Assembly: GCA_021323655.1 (NCBI GenBank)
Contig: JAJPKO010000010.1
Coordinates: forward strand, 248,001-312,000
DNA: 64,000 bases
Reading direction: 5' to 3'
Source: Acidobacteriaceae bacterium
GTDB lineage: Bacteria; Acidobacteriota; Terriglobia; Terriglobales; Acidobacteriaceae
Shown here: positions 1-8,250 of the stretch, in pieces
Layout of the letters: each line of letters starts with the position of its first letter
Position numbering within the stretch: the stretch's first letter is position 1
The notes under the pieces: model-generated
Databases searched by the model: none
Told to the model about the DNA's origin: nothing
What the model saw: only the letters and a program-made list of their open reading frames with translations
Translations under genes and position numbers: made by a program

Positions 1-1441
1 GATACGCGTCGGCTGCCATGACCTGCCGCAAGGGAGCGATGCCGAAGAGAAAGCTGCTGGCCAGCGCAAGTACCAGCGCAAACGCATAGGTATAGGCGTC
101 AGGATGTACAGGCACGTTGATGGGAAAGTCCGGAGTAGGATGCATGGCACTCAAACCGCGCAACAGGACCATGCTTCCCGCCAGGCCCAGCGCGCCGCCT
201 GTGAGTGCAACCAGCAGCGCTTCTGTCAGCAACTGGCGCAGAATCCGAACGCGGCTGGAGCCAAGCGCCATGCGCAGGGCCATCTCGCGCGAACGGTCGG
301 CAGCATGGGCCGCAAAGAGGCTGCCGAGGTTTGCGCAGGCGGCGAGAAGAATCAGCAGCGCCAGCAGCAGCAAACCCGCCATGAATGCGCGCACCGGCCC
401 CCGAAGCATGTTCCCGGCCAGCCCGGGCCGAGCCAATGAGAACTGCATTGCATCATCATCTTTGGGGTACGTCTTCTTCAGATAGCTGGCGATGGTATTC
501 AGATCAACTGTGGCCTGCGCGGGAGTGTAGCCTGCTTTGAGCCGTCCAATGAGCCAGAATTCACGATTGGAGCGGGCGTTCAGGTTGTTCCATCCTTCAA
601 TCTGCTCCTGATTGACGAGAGGGGACCAGAGATCAGGGGAAAAGAACAGCTCGGTCCCACGAAACGCGGGCGGTGCTACACCGAGAATCGTATATGGGTG
701 TTTGTTTAACTCGACCCTGCGGCCCACCACATCGTGATCACCCTGAAAATGGCTTTGCCAACAGGCATAACTCAGCACAACGTAAGGAGCGCTGTCAGGA
801 CCGTGTTCGTCTGTGCTGTGGAAGAAGCGGCCAAGATACGGCTGAATGCCAAGCAGGTCAAAGTAATTGCCGCTCGCCTCATACAGCCAGATGGGAGATG
901 GGTTGTTCCCGACGCGCAGTGCGGCAGGCGCAATCTGATAAGCGATGATGCCCTCAAAGCTGCGGTTGCGGTCGCGCAGATCAAGGTAGTTGGGATACGA
1001 CTGCGACGGAAAATTGTCCTTGCCTTCCTGAATGGTGTAGAGGCTTTCCGCATGGGGCACGTTCAGCGGGCGCAAAATGAGAGCGTTCAGCACACTGAAG
1101 ACAACGGCATTCGCACCGATTCCAAGGGCCAGCGTGGCAATGGCGATACAAGTAAACCCGGGGGACTTTCGCAGCGTGCGGAAGGCAAATCGCAGGTCCT
1201 GCAACAGGCCTTCTATAAAATTTCCGCCTATGGCCTCGTGACTTTGCTGGCGGTACTTTTCCTGCCCTCCAAATTCAATGCGTGCGCGCCGTTCTGCCTC
1301 CGTGCGAGAGAGGCCGGAGCGCTCCAGATCATCAGCGCGGTGCTGAATGTGTGAGCGCAGCTCTTCTTCCAATTCGCGCTCGACGCGGGACGGGAAGAAA
1401 AATTTTGCTCCAGGAGAACGTAGCCATGCCGCAAGTTTCAT
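1..1441 (-). CDS. ADOP-type ABC permease (FtsX/MacB family), 3' end cut off by window
   Basis: About 480 codons are visible, with no stop before the left edge. The protein starts with a prefix domain of about 80 residues (RELEEELRSHIQH, then an ARIEFGGQEKYRQQ stretch) and continues with the hallmark LRKSPGFTCIAIATLALGIG, the first membrane segment of acidobacterial duplicated orphan permeases. The visible end still shows an FtsX-like region (FPINVPVHPDAY, then a membrane segment ending FGIAPLRQ). The start at 1441 overlaps the stop of the PadR gene as ATGA and is preceded by GGAGGAA, so the two are translationally coupled. Family members are inner-membrane proteins, often without their own ATPase gene, and their substrates are mostly unknown. 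I infer an export or envelope role only from the family. Confidence 0.9.
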   Translation of the reverse strand, partial: MKLAAWLRSPGAKFFFPSRVERELEEELRSHIQHRADDLERSGLSRTEAERRARIEFGGQEKYRQQSHEAIGGNFIEGLLQDLRFAFRTLRKSPGFTCIAIATLALGIGANAVVFSVLNALILRPLNVPHAESLYTIQEGKDNFPSQSYPNYLDLRDRNRSFEGIIAYQIAPAALRVGNNPSPIWLYEASGNYFDLLGIQPYLGRFFHSTDEHGPDSAPYVVLSYACWQSHFQGDHDVVGRRVELNKHPYTILGVAPPAFRGTELFFSPDLWSPLVNQEQIEGWNNLNARSNREFWLIGRLKAGYTPAQATVDLNTIASYLKKTYPKDDDAMQFSLARPGLAGNMLRGPVRAFMAGLLLLALLILLAACANLGSLFAAHAADRSREMALRMALGSSRVRILRQLLTEALLVALTGGALGLAGSMVLLRGLSAMHPTPDFPINVPVHPDAYTYAFALVLALASSFLFGIAPLRQVMAADAY

Positions 1442-1779
1442 ATTTCCTCCGGTTGCGCCGAGAGGGCAGCGGCAATGGCCGTGGCCAGACGGTTCCAGTT
1501 GTCGGTCTCTTCGCGCAGGCGTTTGCGTCCCGCGACGGTCAGCTCATAATACTTGGCGCGGCGGTTGTTCTCAGAGATGCCCCACTTTGCTTTAAGCAGT
1601 CCCTGACGCACGAGGCGGAACAGTCCTGGATAAAGTGCACCCTGCTCAATCAGCAATGCCTGGCCTGAAATCTGATGGATGCGCAGAAGAATGCCGTATC
1701 CATGCAACGGGCCGAGTGAGACTGCGCGGAGGATGAGCAGGTCGAGAGTGCCGGGAAGTATTTGTGCCTGGTCGGGCAT
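1438..1779 (-). CDS. PadR-family transcriptional regulator
   Basis: 113 residues, the usual size of a short PadR protein. It shows the PadR winged-helix pattern: LPGTLDLLILRAVSLGPLHGYG, then IEQGALYPGLFRLVRQGLLK (recognition helix and wing) and a C-terminal dimerisation helix with YYELTVAGRKRL. It is the first gene of a two-gene operon with the ADOP permease and overlaps it by 4 bp. In acidobacteria PadR genes commonly precede ADOP genes and are thought to control them. An 8-bp inverted repeat just upstream (1804-1832) is the likely operator, which would make it autoregulatory. The ligand is unknown. Confidence 0.93.
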   Translation of the reverse strand: MPDQAQILPGTLDLLILRAVSLGPLHGYGILLRIHQISGQALLIEQGALYPGLFRLVRQGLLKAKWGISENNRRAKYYELTVAGRKRLREETDNWNRLATAIAAALSAQPEEI

Positions 1780-1803
1780 GAAGACTTTCTCTCTCCTTAA
1801 TAA

Positions 1804-1832
1804 TTTAGGAATATAGACTTACCTTTCCTAAA
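1804..1832 (-). promoter_or_regulatory. Candidate PadR operator
   Basis: Perfect inverted repeat TTTAGGAA (1804-1811) and TTCCTAAA (1825-1832) with a 13-bp spacer, 25 bp upstream of the padR start. The position and symmetry suit autoregulation by the PadR dimer. No experimental support. Confidence 0.55.
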
Positions 1833-2081
1833 CTGTAAAGGAGGAACATTGTCCCGCAGCCCGATGCGTGGGGTTGCCCACCCGGCCGCACTTTTTCTTA
1901 AGTTCTTCCATTGGTCCACCATGAGACAAGCAACCGGGGCTGACGCAACATCCTCAGAGAAAAGGTGTCACAACTACAGGTGGGGTTGAGGGGAACTCAC
2001 ACGAGGAAAGAAATGCCAGAAGCTTCTCGAAACCTGCGATGGTGGAACAGGGCAACGAAGGGCGGACGGCAGGGTACAGGA

Positions 2082-3347
2082 ATGAAAGCGAAAGCGAAAT
2101 ATCTCCTTCAACTTTTGTTCGTTATGGCGCTGGCGCTGGGTTTTTCGGCTCCGTCAGAAGCGCAGATCAGCATCGGCATTGCCGTGCATATTGGCCCGCC
2201 AGCGCTGCCGGTGTATGAGCAGCCCATGTGCCCCGGCCCGAATTACATCTGGGTGCCTGGCTACTGGGCATGGAACGGCTATGACTACTACTGGGTCCCG
2301 GGCACGTGGGTGATTGCGCCACAACCTGGATACCTGTGGACACCGGGCTACTGGGGATGGGGTGACGACGGCTATTACTGGCATCCGGGGTACTGGGGAC
2401 CTCACATCGGGTTCTATGGCGGCATTAACTACGGCTATGGATACTTCGGGTCCGGCTATGAAGGCGGATACTGGCGCGGCAACAACTTCTACTACAACAC
2501 CGCCATTAACCGCGTAAACACGACCGTGATCAAGAACGTGTACGTGAACAAGACGGTCATCAACAACGTGAACGTGACGCGCGTAAGCTACAACGGCGGA
2601 CAGGGCGGCATCCAGGCGCGTCCAACGCAGCAGGAGATGGTGGCAGAGCGTGAGCACCACATTGGGCCGACGCAGGTGCAGCAGACGCACATGCAGATGG
2701 CGCGGCAGGTACCTGGAAACTTCTATAAGCAGAACCATGGTGCGCCGGTCGCGGCAGCGGTAGCGCGTCCTGCAACGTCGGTGAATGACTTTCATCGCAA
2801 TGCAATCGCGGCCCGTCCAGTGGCTGCCCCGGTGAACAACAATCGCGGCGGGATGAACCGCCCGAACCAGGCGGTGCAACCGAACCGTCCTGGACAGGTA
2901 CAGGCCCGGCCTGAGATGAACCGTCCACAGCAGCAGGCGCGGCCGGAGACCATCCCGCAGCGGCAGCAGCAGACACGGCCTGCTCCGCAGACGGAACGCC
3001 CGCAGCAGTCGAGACCTGCACCGCAGTACCACGAGCAGGCGAGACCGCAGGTAGAGCGCCCGCAGCCCCAGGCAAGACCGCAGACGTATTCGCAGCCACG
3101 ACCGGAACCGAGGCAAAGGCCGCAGACCTACTCTCAGCCACGGCAGGAACAACGGCCGCAGACTTACTCGCAGCCACGACCGGAACCGAGGCAGCAGACT
3201 TACTCCCAGCCACGGCAGGAGTCAAGGCCCGCTCCGCAGATGCGCCCTGAGAGCAGACCGCAGCCGGAACTACGGCCCCAGCCGCAGCCTCAGGTGCATG
3301 AACAACCGCACGAACAGCCCCATGGCGGCGGACGATTTGGCCGCTAA
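2082..3347 (+). CDS. Secreted YXWGXW-repeat protein with Pro/Gln/Arg-rich tail
   Basis: 421 residues from the ATG at 2082; an upstream in-frame extension to 1965 is possible, but the signal peptide (KAKAKYLLQLLFVMALALGF, cleavage near APSEAQ) begins at 2082. Residues about 40-125 hold tandem aromatic repeats such as YIWVPGYWAWNGYDYYWVPG, matching the YXWGXW repeat family. A Tyr/Asn-rich middle follows, and from about residue 290 a low-complexity tail made of degenerate units like RPQTYSQPRPEPRQ. The protein is probably exported to the periplasm or cell surface. Its function is unknown. It is followed by a good terminator and appears monocistronic. Confidence 0.85.
   Translation: MKAKAKYLLQLLFVMALALGFSAPSEAQISIGIAVHIGPPALPVYEQPMCPGPNYIWVPGYWAWNGYDYYWVPGTWVIAPQPGYLWTPGYWGWGDDGYYWHPGYWGPHIGFYGGINYGYGYFGSGYEGGYWRGNNFYYNTAINRVNTTVIKNVYVNKTVINNVNVTRVSYNGGQGGIQARPTQQEMVAEREHHIGPTQVQQTHMQMARQVPGNFYKQNHGAPVAAAVARPATSVNDFHRNAIAARPVAAPVNNNRGGMNRPNQAVQPNRPGQVQARPEMNRPQQQARPETIPQRQQQTRPAPQTERPQQSRPAPQYHEQARPQVERPQPQARPQTYSQPRPEPRQRPQTYSQPRQEQRPQTYSQPRPEPRQQTYSQPRQESRPAPQMRPESRPQPELRPQPQPQVHEQPHEQPHGGGRFGR
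3073..3230 (+). repeat. Tandem degenerate repeats encoding Pro/Gln/Arg units
   Basis: Within the tail of the YXWGXW protein, units of roughly 45-55 bp recur around GCAGACNTAYTCNCAGCCACG. They encode QTYSQPR followed by PEPRQ or QEQRP. The copies are imperfect, and such tracts can change length by slippage. Confidence 0.7.
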
Positions 3348-3367
3348 ACCTGAACCGCCAGCGCAGA

Positions 3368-3393
3368 GGCCCGGAGAAATCCGGGCCTTTATT
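3368..3393 (+). terminator. Rho-independent terminator of the YXWGXW gene
   Basis: Stem GGCCCGGA (3368-3375) and TCCGGGCC (3380-3387) around a GAAA loop, followed by TTTATT, 20 bp after the stop codon. Confidence 0.85.
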
Positions 3394-3394
3394 C

Positions 3395-3701
3395 ACGTTC
3401 CATAGAAGCGCCAGACTGCGTACATTGGATCCGGCTCCAGTCAAAAGCACCAGCGTGACTGCCATTTCCAGAATGACGAAGACGCTTTGCGTGCATGGCG
3501 CATGCTGTTGGCACCGCGCAGGACCCTATTCACAATGGAAAAGATTGCGGTGTTTGCGCAGATGCCCAGAGTGAGCGAGAGGACGGCGGTTGCAGTAAAC
3601 CGAGGGTCTTTCCGCAACACGTGCAGATCAAAGGGAATGTCCTGCCAGATGGTCTCGAAGCCTGGGAAGTCCTTCGCGCTCGCAATAGCGTGCGGAATCA
3701 T
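3395..3701 (-). pseudogene. Remnant of an ADOP permease gene (internal deletion and frameshift)
   Basis: One frame (3701 down to about 3490) encodes DLHVLRKDPRFTATAVLSLT followed by LGICANTAIFSIVNRVL, the first membrane segment of an ADOP permease. A different frame (about 3488 to 3395) then encodes VFVILEMAVTLVLLTGAG and VRSLALLWNVN, which in intact ADOPs lies a few hundred residues further on. The two parts are almost adjacent, so the middle of the gene was lost and the reading frame changed. What remains is far below the family's usual 800 or so residues. It is distinct from the intact ADOP at the left edge. Confidence 0.8.
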
Positions 3702-3737
3702 TCCATGTTTCCTATGGAAAGCAAGAGGAAACGAAAT

Positions 3738-3772
3738 GCCCCACTCCAGCCAGAAAAGGCTGGAAATGGGGC
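3738..3772 (-). terminator. Hairpin downstream of the lipoprotein gene
   Basis: Nested stems GCCCCA/TGGGGC (3738-3743, 3767-3772) and CCAGCC/GGCTGG (3746-3751, 3758-3763) with an AGAAAA loop. On the minus strand it is followed by ATTTCGTTTCC. It lies 29 bp beyond the stop of the gene at 3801-4592. Confidence 0.6.
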
Positions 3773-3800
3773 GGCTTGTTGACGCTCAACTGAGGACTTC

Positions 3801-4592
3801 TCAGCGTAGCTGGATGGAATTTGCCAGCCGGAAGCTTACGACGGATTCCGCAGGAATGGTAATGTCTTTGTTGCCCGTGAATGCAGCAAGGCCCGTGCCT
3901 GCGCCTGCTCCTGCCAGTCCGCCGACTACGAGGCCCACACCGCCTGTGGCGACTCCGCCGATCAGCATGCCGAGTCCACTGCCCCCGCCGATGAAGGCCG
4001 CTGTGCGCTTGCCTTTGCCCTTTTTGGTGCGGGTAAGGCTGCTGGTCTCAATGCGGTAGTGCTGGCCGTTCACGTTCAGGCCTGTCAACGTAAGTTGCAG
4101 GTAGGAGCGGCCCTTGAAATGTCCACGCTTGTGCGCGCGCACCACGATGCCCTCTGCGCCAGAGCCTGCCGGAATGACCGTGCTGCCGCCCACCTCAATG
4201 GGATCCACTATGGTACCGGTGAAGGACTCGCCGGATGAGGCGTGCTTCACATTGATGGTCTGGTTCATGCGTACGCGCAGCACCGTTCCTGCCGGAACAG
4301 AAGGCAGCGTGGCCGGAGCAGGCTGCGGCTGGGCCGAGGCGGACGGGCGGGCTGCAGCATTGCTTGCGGATGAGGCCGGTTGCGCCGGTGCTGCTGCAGT
4401 ACTTGCGGACTGGGCCGAGGGTGCTGGCATAGTATTTGCGGGCTGCGCCTGCTGCGGTGCTGCCTGTGCATTCTGGTCAGGAGCAGCAGGCTGCGCTGCG
4501 GCTGTCGGATTTTCCGGGTTGGGCTTGTTCGATCTGTTGCATCCTGCGGCAAGCAGCAATGTGAGCAATGCGATGGCTGAAGCTTTCTTCAT
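3801..4592 (-). CDS. Putative lipoprotein with Ala/Pro-rich linker and Gly-rich domain
   Basis: 263 residues. The N-terminus MKKASAIALLTLLLAAGC has a lipobox (LAAGC), so it is probably a lipid-anchored envelope protein. Residues about 25-95 are an Ala/Pro/Gln-rich linker. Residues about 100-185 form a folded-looking part (GTVLRVRMNQTINVKHASSG, VIPAGSGAEGIVVRA). A Gly-rich stretch with GGGSGLGMLIGGVATGGVGL follows and may be membrane-associated, before the end ITIPAESVVSFRLANSIQLR. I do not recognise a named family. It is divergent from kbl. Confidence 0.8.
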   Translation of the reverse strand: MKKASAIALLTLLLAAGCNRSNKPNPENPTAAAQPAAPDQNAQAAPQQAQPANTMPAPSAQSASTAAAPAQPASSASNAAARPSASAQPQPAPATLPSVPAGTVLRVRMNQTINVKHASSGESFTGTIVDPIEVGGSTVIPAGSGAEGIVVRAHKRGHFKGRSYLQLTLTGLNVNGQHYRIETSSLTRTKKGKGKRTAAFIGGGSGLGMLIGGVATGGVGLVVGGLAGAGAGTGLAAFTGNKDITIPAESVVSFRLANSIQLR

Positions 4593-4686
4593 TCACTTTC
4601 TCCTTACAGGGTGATCCTTGCGCCCTCCATACCCCTCCACGATAGGATGCTAGGTTGGCCCATTTTTCGTAAAGCGAGGCACTTTT

Positions 4687-5904
4687 ATGTCCACGGCACT
4701 CTCTCAGCGTCCGCAATTGAGGCACCTTACCGCTGCACTCGATGAGCTGAAACAAAAGGGGACTTATTTCAAACTGCGCGTGCTGGATGATGCGCAGGCC
4801 CCAGTTTGCACCTATGATGGTAAAAAAGTCATCAATCTTGCTTCCAATAATTATCTGGGGCTGTGCGACCATCCAAAGCTGCGCGAAGCGGCGATCGAAG
4901 CGACGAAGCGGTATGGCGTAGGCTCCGGTGCGGTGCGCACCATTGCAGGCACCATGAAGATCCACATGGAGCTGGAAGAAAAGATTGCGCGCTTCAAGAA
5001 TGTGGAAGCCTGTGTCGTCTTCCAGAGCGGATTTACGGCCAATGCGGGCACGGTCTCTTCGATTCTCGGCAAAGAAGACTTCATTATTTCTGACGAGCTG
5101 AACCATGCCAGCATCATTGATGGCGCGCGCCTCTCACGGGCCAAGATCAAGGTCTTCCGCCACAAGGATGTGGCCCACGCCGAAGAGCTTTTGAAGGAAG
5201 TGCAGAACGAACCCGGCCGCAAGCTCATCATTACCGACGGCGTCTTTTCCATGGACGGCGACATTGGCCCCATTGACCAGCTCTGCGACCTGGCAGAGAA
5301 GTATGGCGCCATCATGATGGTGGACGACGCACACGCTTCGGGCGTGCTCGGGCGCAATGGACGCGGCTCGGTAGACCATTTTCAATGTCATGGCCGCGTG
5401 GATGTGCAGGTGGGCACGCTCTCAAAAGCCATTGGTGCGCTCGGGGGATACGTCTGCGGCAGCCGTGATCTGATTGACTATCTCTACCATCGCGCACGTC
5501 CATTTCTGTTTTCGACATCGCATCCGCCATCGGTCACCGCAACGTGCATTGCTGCGTTTGATCTTATTGAAAATGAGCCGGAGCGCATTGAGCGCCTATG
5601 GGACAATACCCGCTACTTCAAGGCAGAGCTGGGCCGCATCGGGTTTGATATCGGCGGCAAGACGACGCCCGCAAGCGAGACGCCGATTACGCCCATCATA
5701 ATAGGCGATGGCAAGAAGGCCATGGAGTTCTCGCGCGCACTCTTCGACGCGGGCGTAATGGCCACAGGAATCGTCTTCCCCACGGTGCCCGAAGGCAAAG
5801 CGCGCATCCGTACTATTATGACCAGCGAGCACACACGCGAGCAGCTGGACCAGGCCCTGGATACGCTTGAGAAGACGGCGAAGAAGCTGGGGGTCCTGGG
5901 CTAA
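4687..5904 (+). CDS. kbl: Glycine C-acetyltransferase (2-amino-3-ketobutyrate CoA ligase)
   Basis: 405 residues, full length for the alpha-oxoamine synthase family. It is a cytosolic PLP enzyme that cleaves 2-amino-3-oxobutyrate with CoA to glycine and acetyl-CoA, the second step of threonine catabolism. Seen: NNYLGLCDHP near the N-terminus, GSGAVRTIAGT, HASIIDGARLS, the aspartate of MMVDDAHASGVLG, and the PLP lysine in GTLSKAIGALGGY. 8-Amino-7-oxononanoate synthase and serine palmitoyltransferase are close relatives. The kbl call is favoured by overall similarity and by a threonine dehydrogenase gene at 32384-33424, 26.5 kb away. GAGG lies about 11 bases before the start. Confidence 0.85.
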   Translation: MSTALSQRPQLRHLTAALDELKQKGTYFKLRVLDDAQAPVCTYDGKKVINLASNNYLGLCDHPKLREAAIEATKRYGVGSGAVRTIAGTMKIHMELEEKIARFKNVEACVVFQSGFTANAGTVSSILGKEDFIISDELNHASIIDGARLSRAKIKVFRHKDVAHAEELLKEVQNEPGRKLIITDGVFSMDGDIGPIDQLCDLAEKYGAIMMVDDAHASGVLGRNGRGSVDHFQCHGRVDVQVGTLSKAIGALGGYVCGSRDLIDYLYHRARPFLFSTSHPPSVTATCIAAFDLIENEPERIERLWDNTRYFKAELGRIGFDIGGKTTPASETPITPIIIGDGKKAMEFSRALFDAGVMATGIVFPTVPEGKARIRTIMTSEHTREQLDQALDTLEKTAKKLGVLG

Positions 5905-5931
5905 AGCAGGACTTCCAGGGTAATTACTAGA

Positions 5932-6006
5932 TGATAATCATCCACTAAGTGGCTGATTATCATCCTTCACATGGTTGATTATCATCCCTTTTATAGTTGA
6001 TAATCA
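5932..6006 (+). repeat. Four TGATWATCA palindromes at exact 22-bp spacing upstream of the DUF4143 ATPase gene
   Basis: TGATAATCA at 5932, TGATTATCA at 5954, TGATTATCA at 5976 and TGATAATCA at 5998: start-to-start distance is 22 bp each time, about two helical turns. The first three are followed by TCC. A -10-like TATAGT sits at 5992-5997 between the last two copies, and the gene's ATG is 6 bp beyond the last copy. This arrangement suits a cooperatively binding repressor or autoregulator. The binding protein is unknown. Confidence 0.75.
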
Positions 6007-6011
6007 AACCT

Positions 6012-7253
6012 ATGTTTCGCCGCCATCTGCTCGGTCCACTGGAAAACGCCCTGTCTGACACGCCTGCCGTGCTGGTCAATGGAGCGAGGCAGACAGGAAA
6101 GAGCACACTGGTCCAATCGGATGAAGGTGGGCTGGCCGAGCGCCAATATCTTACCTTTGACGATCCCGGCATCCTGGACGCGGCCAGGAGCGATCCCAAT
6201 GGCTTTATCGCTGGCCTCATGTCTCCGGTCACGCTGGATGAAGTGCAGCATGTTCCTGAGATATTCCCGGTCATCAAAGCTGCGATTGACCGGGACCGCC
6301 GGCCTGGACGTTTTCTGCTGACCGGCTCCGCCAATATCATGCTCCTGCCCAAAATTTCAGGGTCTCTGGCCGGACGCATGGAAGTTCTGACTCTCTGGCC
6401 CTTTTCACAAGGAGAGTTAAACGGAGTACAGGAGAACTTTGTAGATGCCTTGTTTTCCGGGACAACCCCCAGCTGGAGGGAAAAAATCACCAGAATCTCC
6501 TGGAGGGAACTGCTTGAGGCCACAGTTGCAGGCGGGTATCCTGCCGCGATCGCGCGACAGAGCGTCTCTCGTCGCAACGCCTGGTTTGAGTCGTATATAA
6601 CGACGATGCTGCAGCGGGATGTTCGCGATCTGGCCAACATCGCTGACATTGCGGCTGTTCCCCGCCTTCTCTATGTGGTTGCCACCCGTGCCGGATCGCT
6701 GCTGAACTTCGCTGACCTGTCGCGGACGATGTCCTTGCCACAGACGACGCTGAAGCGGTACTTTGCTCTGCTGGAAGGGACTTTTCTTGTCCAGCTTTTG
6801 CGGCCATGGGCCAGAAATCTGGGCAAGCGCGTGATCCAGACGCCGAAGGTTTACCTGAATGACAGCGGTCTGCTGGCTTACTCATTAGGTGCCACTGTGG
6901 AGCGATTACAGGCAGAAGGAAATCTTGCCGGGCCTTTGCTGGAAAACTTTGTTCTGATGGAGCTGCACAAGCAATGCACCTGGAGCGAGACCCGGGCGGA
7001 GTTGTATTACTGGCGCACAGCCTCTGGCCAGGAAGTGGACATCGTGCTTGAAAACCGTATGGGAAACGTAGCAGGGATCGAGGTCAAGGCCGCCGCGACG
7101 CTGGGAGAAAAAGATGTCCGTGGGCTGCAGGCACTGGCCGAAACGGCCGGCAAAAACTGGCTGCGCGGAATTGTGCTTTACACCGGGACCGAGGTCATTC
7201 CATTTTCAGCCAATCTGCACGGCGTACCCATCAGCCGCTTATGGTCTGCCTAG
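6012..7253 (+). CDS. AAA-type ATPase with DUF4143 domain
   Basis: 413 residues from the ATG at 6012. A TTG at 5997 would add five residues but lies inside the repeat array. Walker A GARQTGKST sits near residue 30, and Walker B-like VTLDEVQHVPE near residue 75. A sensor region LLTGSANIMLL follows. The C-terminal half has the DUF4143 pattern: KVYLNDSGLLAYSLG, then a PD-(D/E)XK-like tail YYWRTASGQEVDIVLE...GIEVKAAA. Such proteins are widespread and scattered in bacterial and archaeal genomes, with no settled role. No ribosome-binding site is evident and the promoter-like TATAGT is very close, so the mRNA may be nearly leaderless. Confidence 0.88.
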   Translation: MFRRHLLGPLENALSDTPAVLVNGARQTGKSTLVQSDEGGLAERQYLTFDDPGILDAARSDPNGFIAGLMSPVTLDEVQHVPEIFPVIKAAIDRDRRPGRFLLTGSANIMLLPKISGSLAGRMEVLTLWPFSQGELNGVQENFVDALFSGTTPSWREKITRISWRELLEATVAGGYPAAIARQSVSRRNAWFESYITTMLQRDVRDLANIADIAAVPRLLYVVATRAGSLLNFADLSRTMSLPQTTLKRYFALLEGTFLVQLLRPWARNLGKRVIQTPKVYLNDSGLLAYSLGATVERLQAEGNLAGPLLENFVLMELHKQCTWSETRAELYYWRTASGQEVDIVLENRMGNVAGIEVKAAATLGEKDVRGLQALAETAGKNWLRGIVLYTGTEVIPFSANLHGVPISRLWSA

Positions 7254-7261
7254 GCCTGAGT

Positions 7262-8227
7262 TCAGTAGCTTTCCACCGCAATTCCCGTGCGAGGCCCTTG
7301 CGCGTCGTAAATGCCCCAGGCCATGCGCGGAGTATTGTGGGCCAAGCCATAGCGTCCATTCGGGTCAAGCAGAATGATGCCGCCGTGTCCGCCCATGCGC
7401 TTGTAGAGATACGCAATTGCTTCCGGCGCAACCTGCTCCGGGGAGCGACCCTGCTGCACTCGGTCTGTGGCCCACTTGCCCAGAACGAGCTTCATAATGG
7501 GCTCACCCCATCCAGTGAGGGAGACAGCGGCACTGAGATTGTCGGCATAGCAGCCGCATCCGATGAGCGATGAATCGCCGACGCGCCCGGGCATCTTATT
7601 CAAAGTGCCTCCGGTAGAGGTGGCCGCTGCGAGATTGCCTTTAGCATCGACCGCCACTGCGCCGACTGTGTCATGCGAGGCAAGATGCGCGGCTGTCTCC
7701 GGAGACTTATCATCGCCGGCAAAGGTGAGGTCGGGCAGTCCGGCGCGCTCCTTCGCCTGCGCTTCTTTCAACCGCTCACGCTCGCGCTCAAGCACCAGCT
7801 CAGAATTATCAATCAGTTCCATACCGTGGGCCTGTGCGAACTCTTCGGCACCCTCGCCGACGAAATACACATGCGGGCTTTTATCGAGCACCAGCCGCGC
7901 TGCATGAATAGGGTTGCGCAGGCGCTCGACACAGGCCACGCCTCCGGCGCGCATCGTTCCGCCGTCCATAAGAAGGGCATCAAGCTGTACGCGGCCATCG
8001 CGCGTCAAAAAGCTGCCGCATCCGGCATCAAAGGTGTCATCGTCTTCGAGCACAGCGACCGCGGCCTCTACTGCATCTACTGCAGACGCGCCTTTGGCCA
8101 GTAGCGAGTACCCAGCCTCAAGAGCATGCCGGACGCCGCGCTCGTGCGCCTCGGTCATATCATCGGGAATGGCCCACGCGCCTCCATGGACGAGCAAAAT
8201 GGGTGTACGTGACATAAGCGAACTCAT
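7262..8227 (-). CDS. Isoaspartyl peptidase / plant-type L-asparaginase (Ntn hydrolase)
   Basis: 321 residues, normal for the family. It is made as a precursor that cleaves itself before a catalytic threonine, here the T of SHDTVGAVAVDAKGN. N-terminal signatures are LLVHGGAWAI and DAGCGSFLTRDG. Substrate-binding GRVGDSSLIGCGCYAD and the C-terminal GHGGIILLD are also present. It hydrolyses isoaspartyl dipeptides and asparagine. No signal peptide is seen. A second possible start is the ATG at 8215. It lies tail to tail with the DUF4143 gene, 8 bp apart, and just downstream of the FAD/Fe-S oxidoreductase on the same strand. Confidence 0.9.
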   Translation of the reverse strand: MSSLMSRTPILLVHGGAWAIPDDMTEAHERGVRHALEAGYSLLAKGASAVDAVEAAVAVLEDDDTFDAGCGSFLTRDGRVQLDALLMDGGTMRAGGVACVERLRNPIHAARLVLDKSPHVYFVGEGAEEFAQAHGMELIDNSELVLERERERLKEAQAKERAGLPDLTFAGDDKSPETAAHLASHDTVGAVAVDAKGNLAAATSTGGTLNKMPGRVGDSSLIGCGCYADNLSAAVSLTGWGEPIMKLVLGKWATDRVQQGRSPEQVAPEAIAYLYKRMGGHGGIILLDPNGRYGLAHNTPRMAWGIYDAQGPRTGIAVESY

Positions 8228-8250
8228 GATTGTACTTCAGCGCGGTTGTC

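Noticed and set aside
2154-3465. Minus-strand frames opposite the YXWGXW gene
   Set aside because: They mirror the repetitive coding strand and have low-complexity Arg/Leu or Ala/Val content. Only the part near 3395-3465 is real, as the ADOP remnant.
5932-6006. CRISPR-like array
   Set aside because: The repeats are only 9 bp and the intervals (13 bp) are too short for spacers. No cas genes are present. The position before a start codon fits operators.
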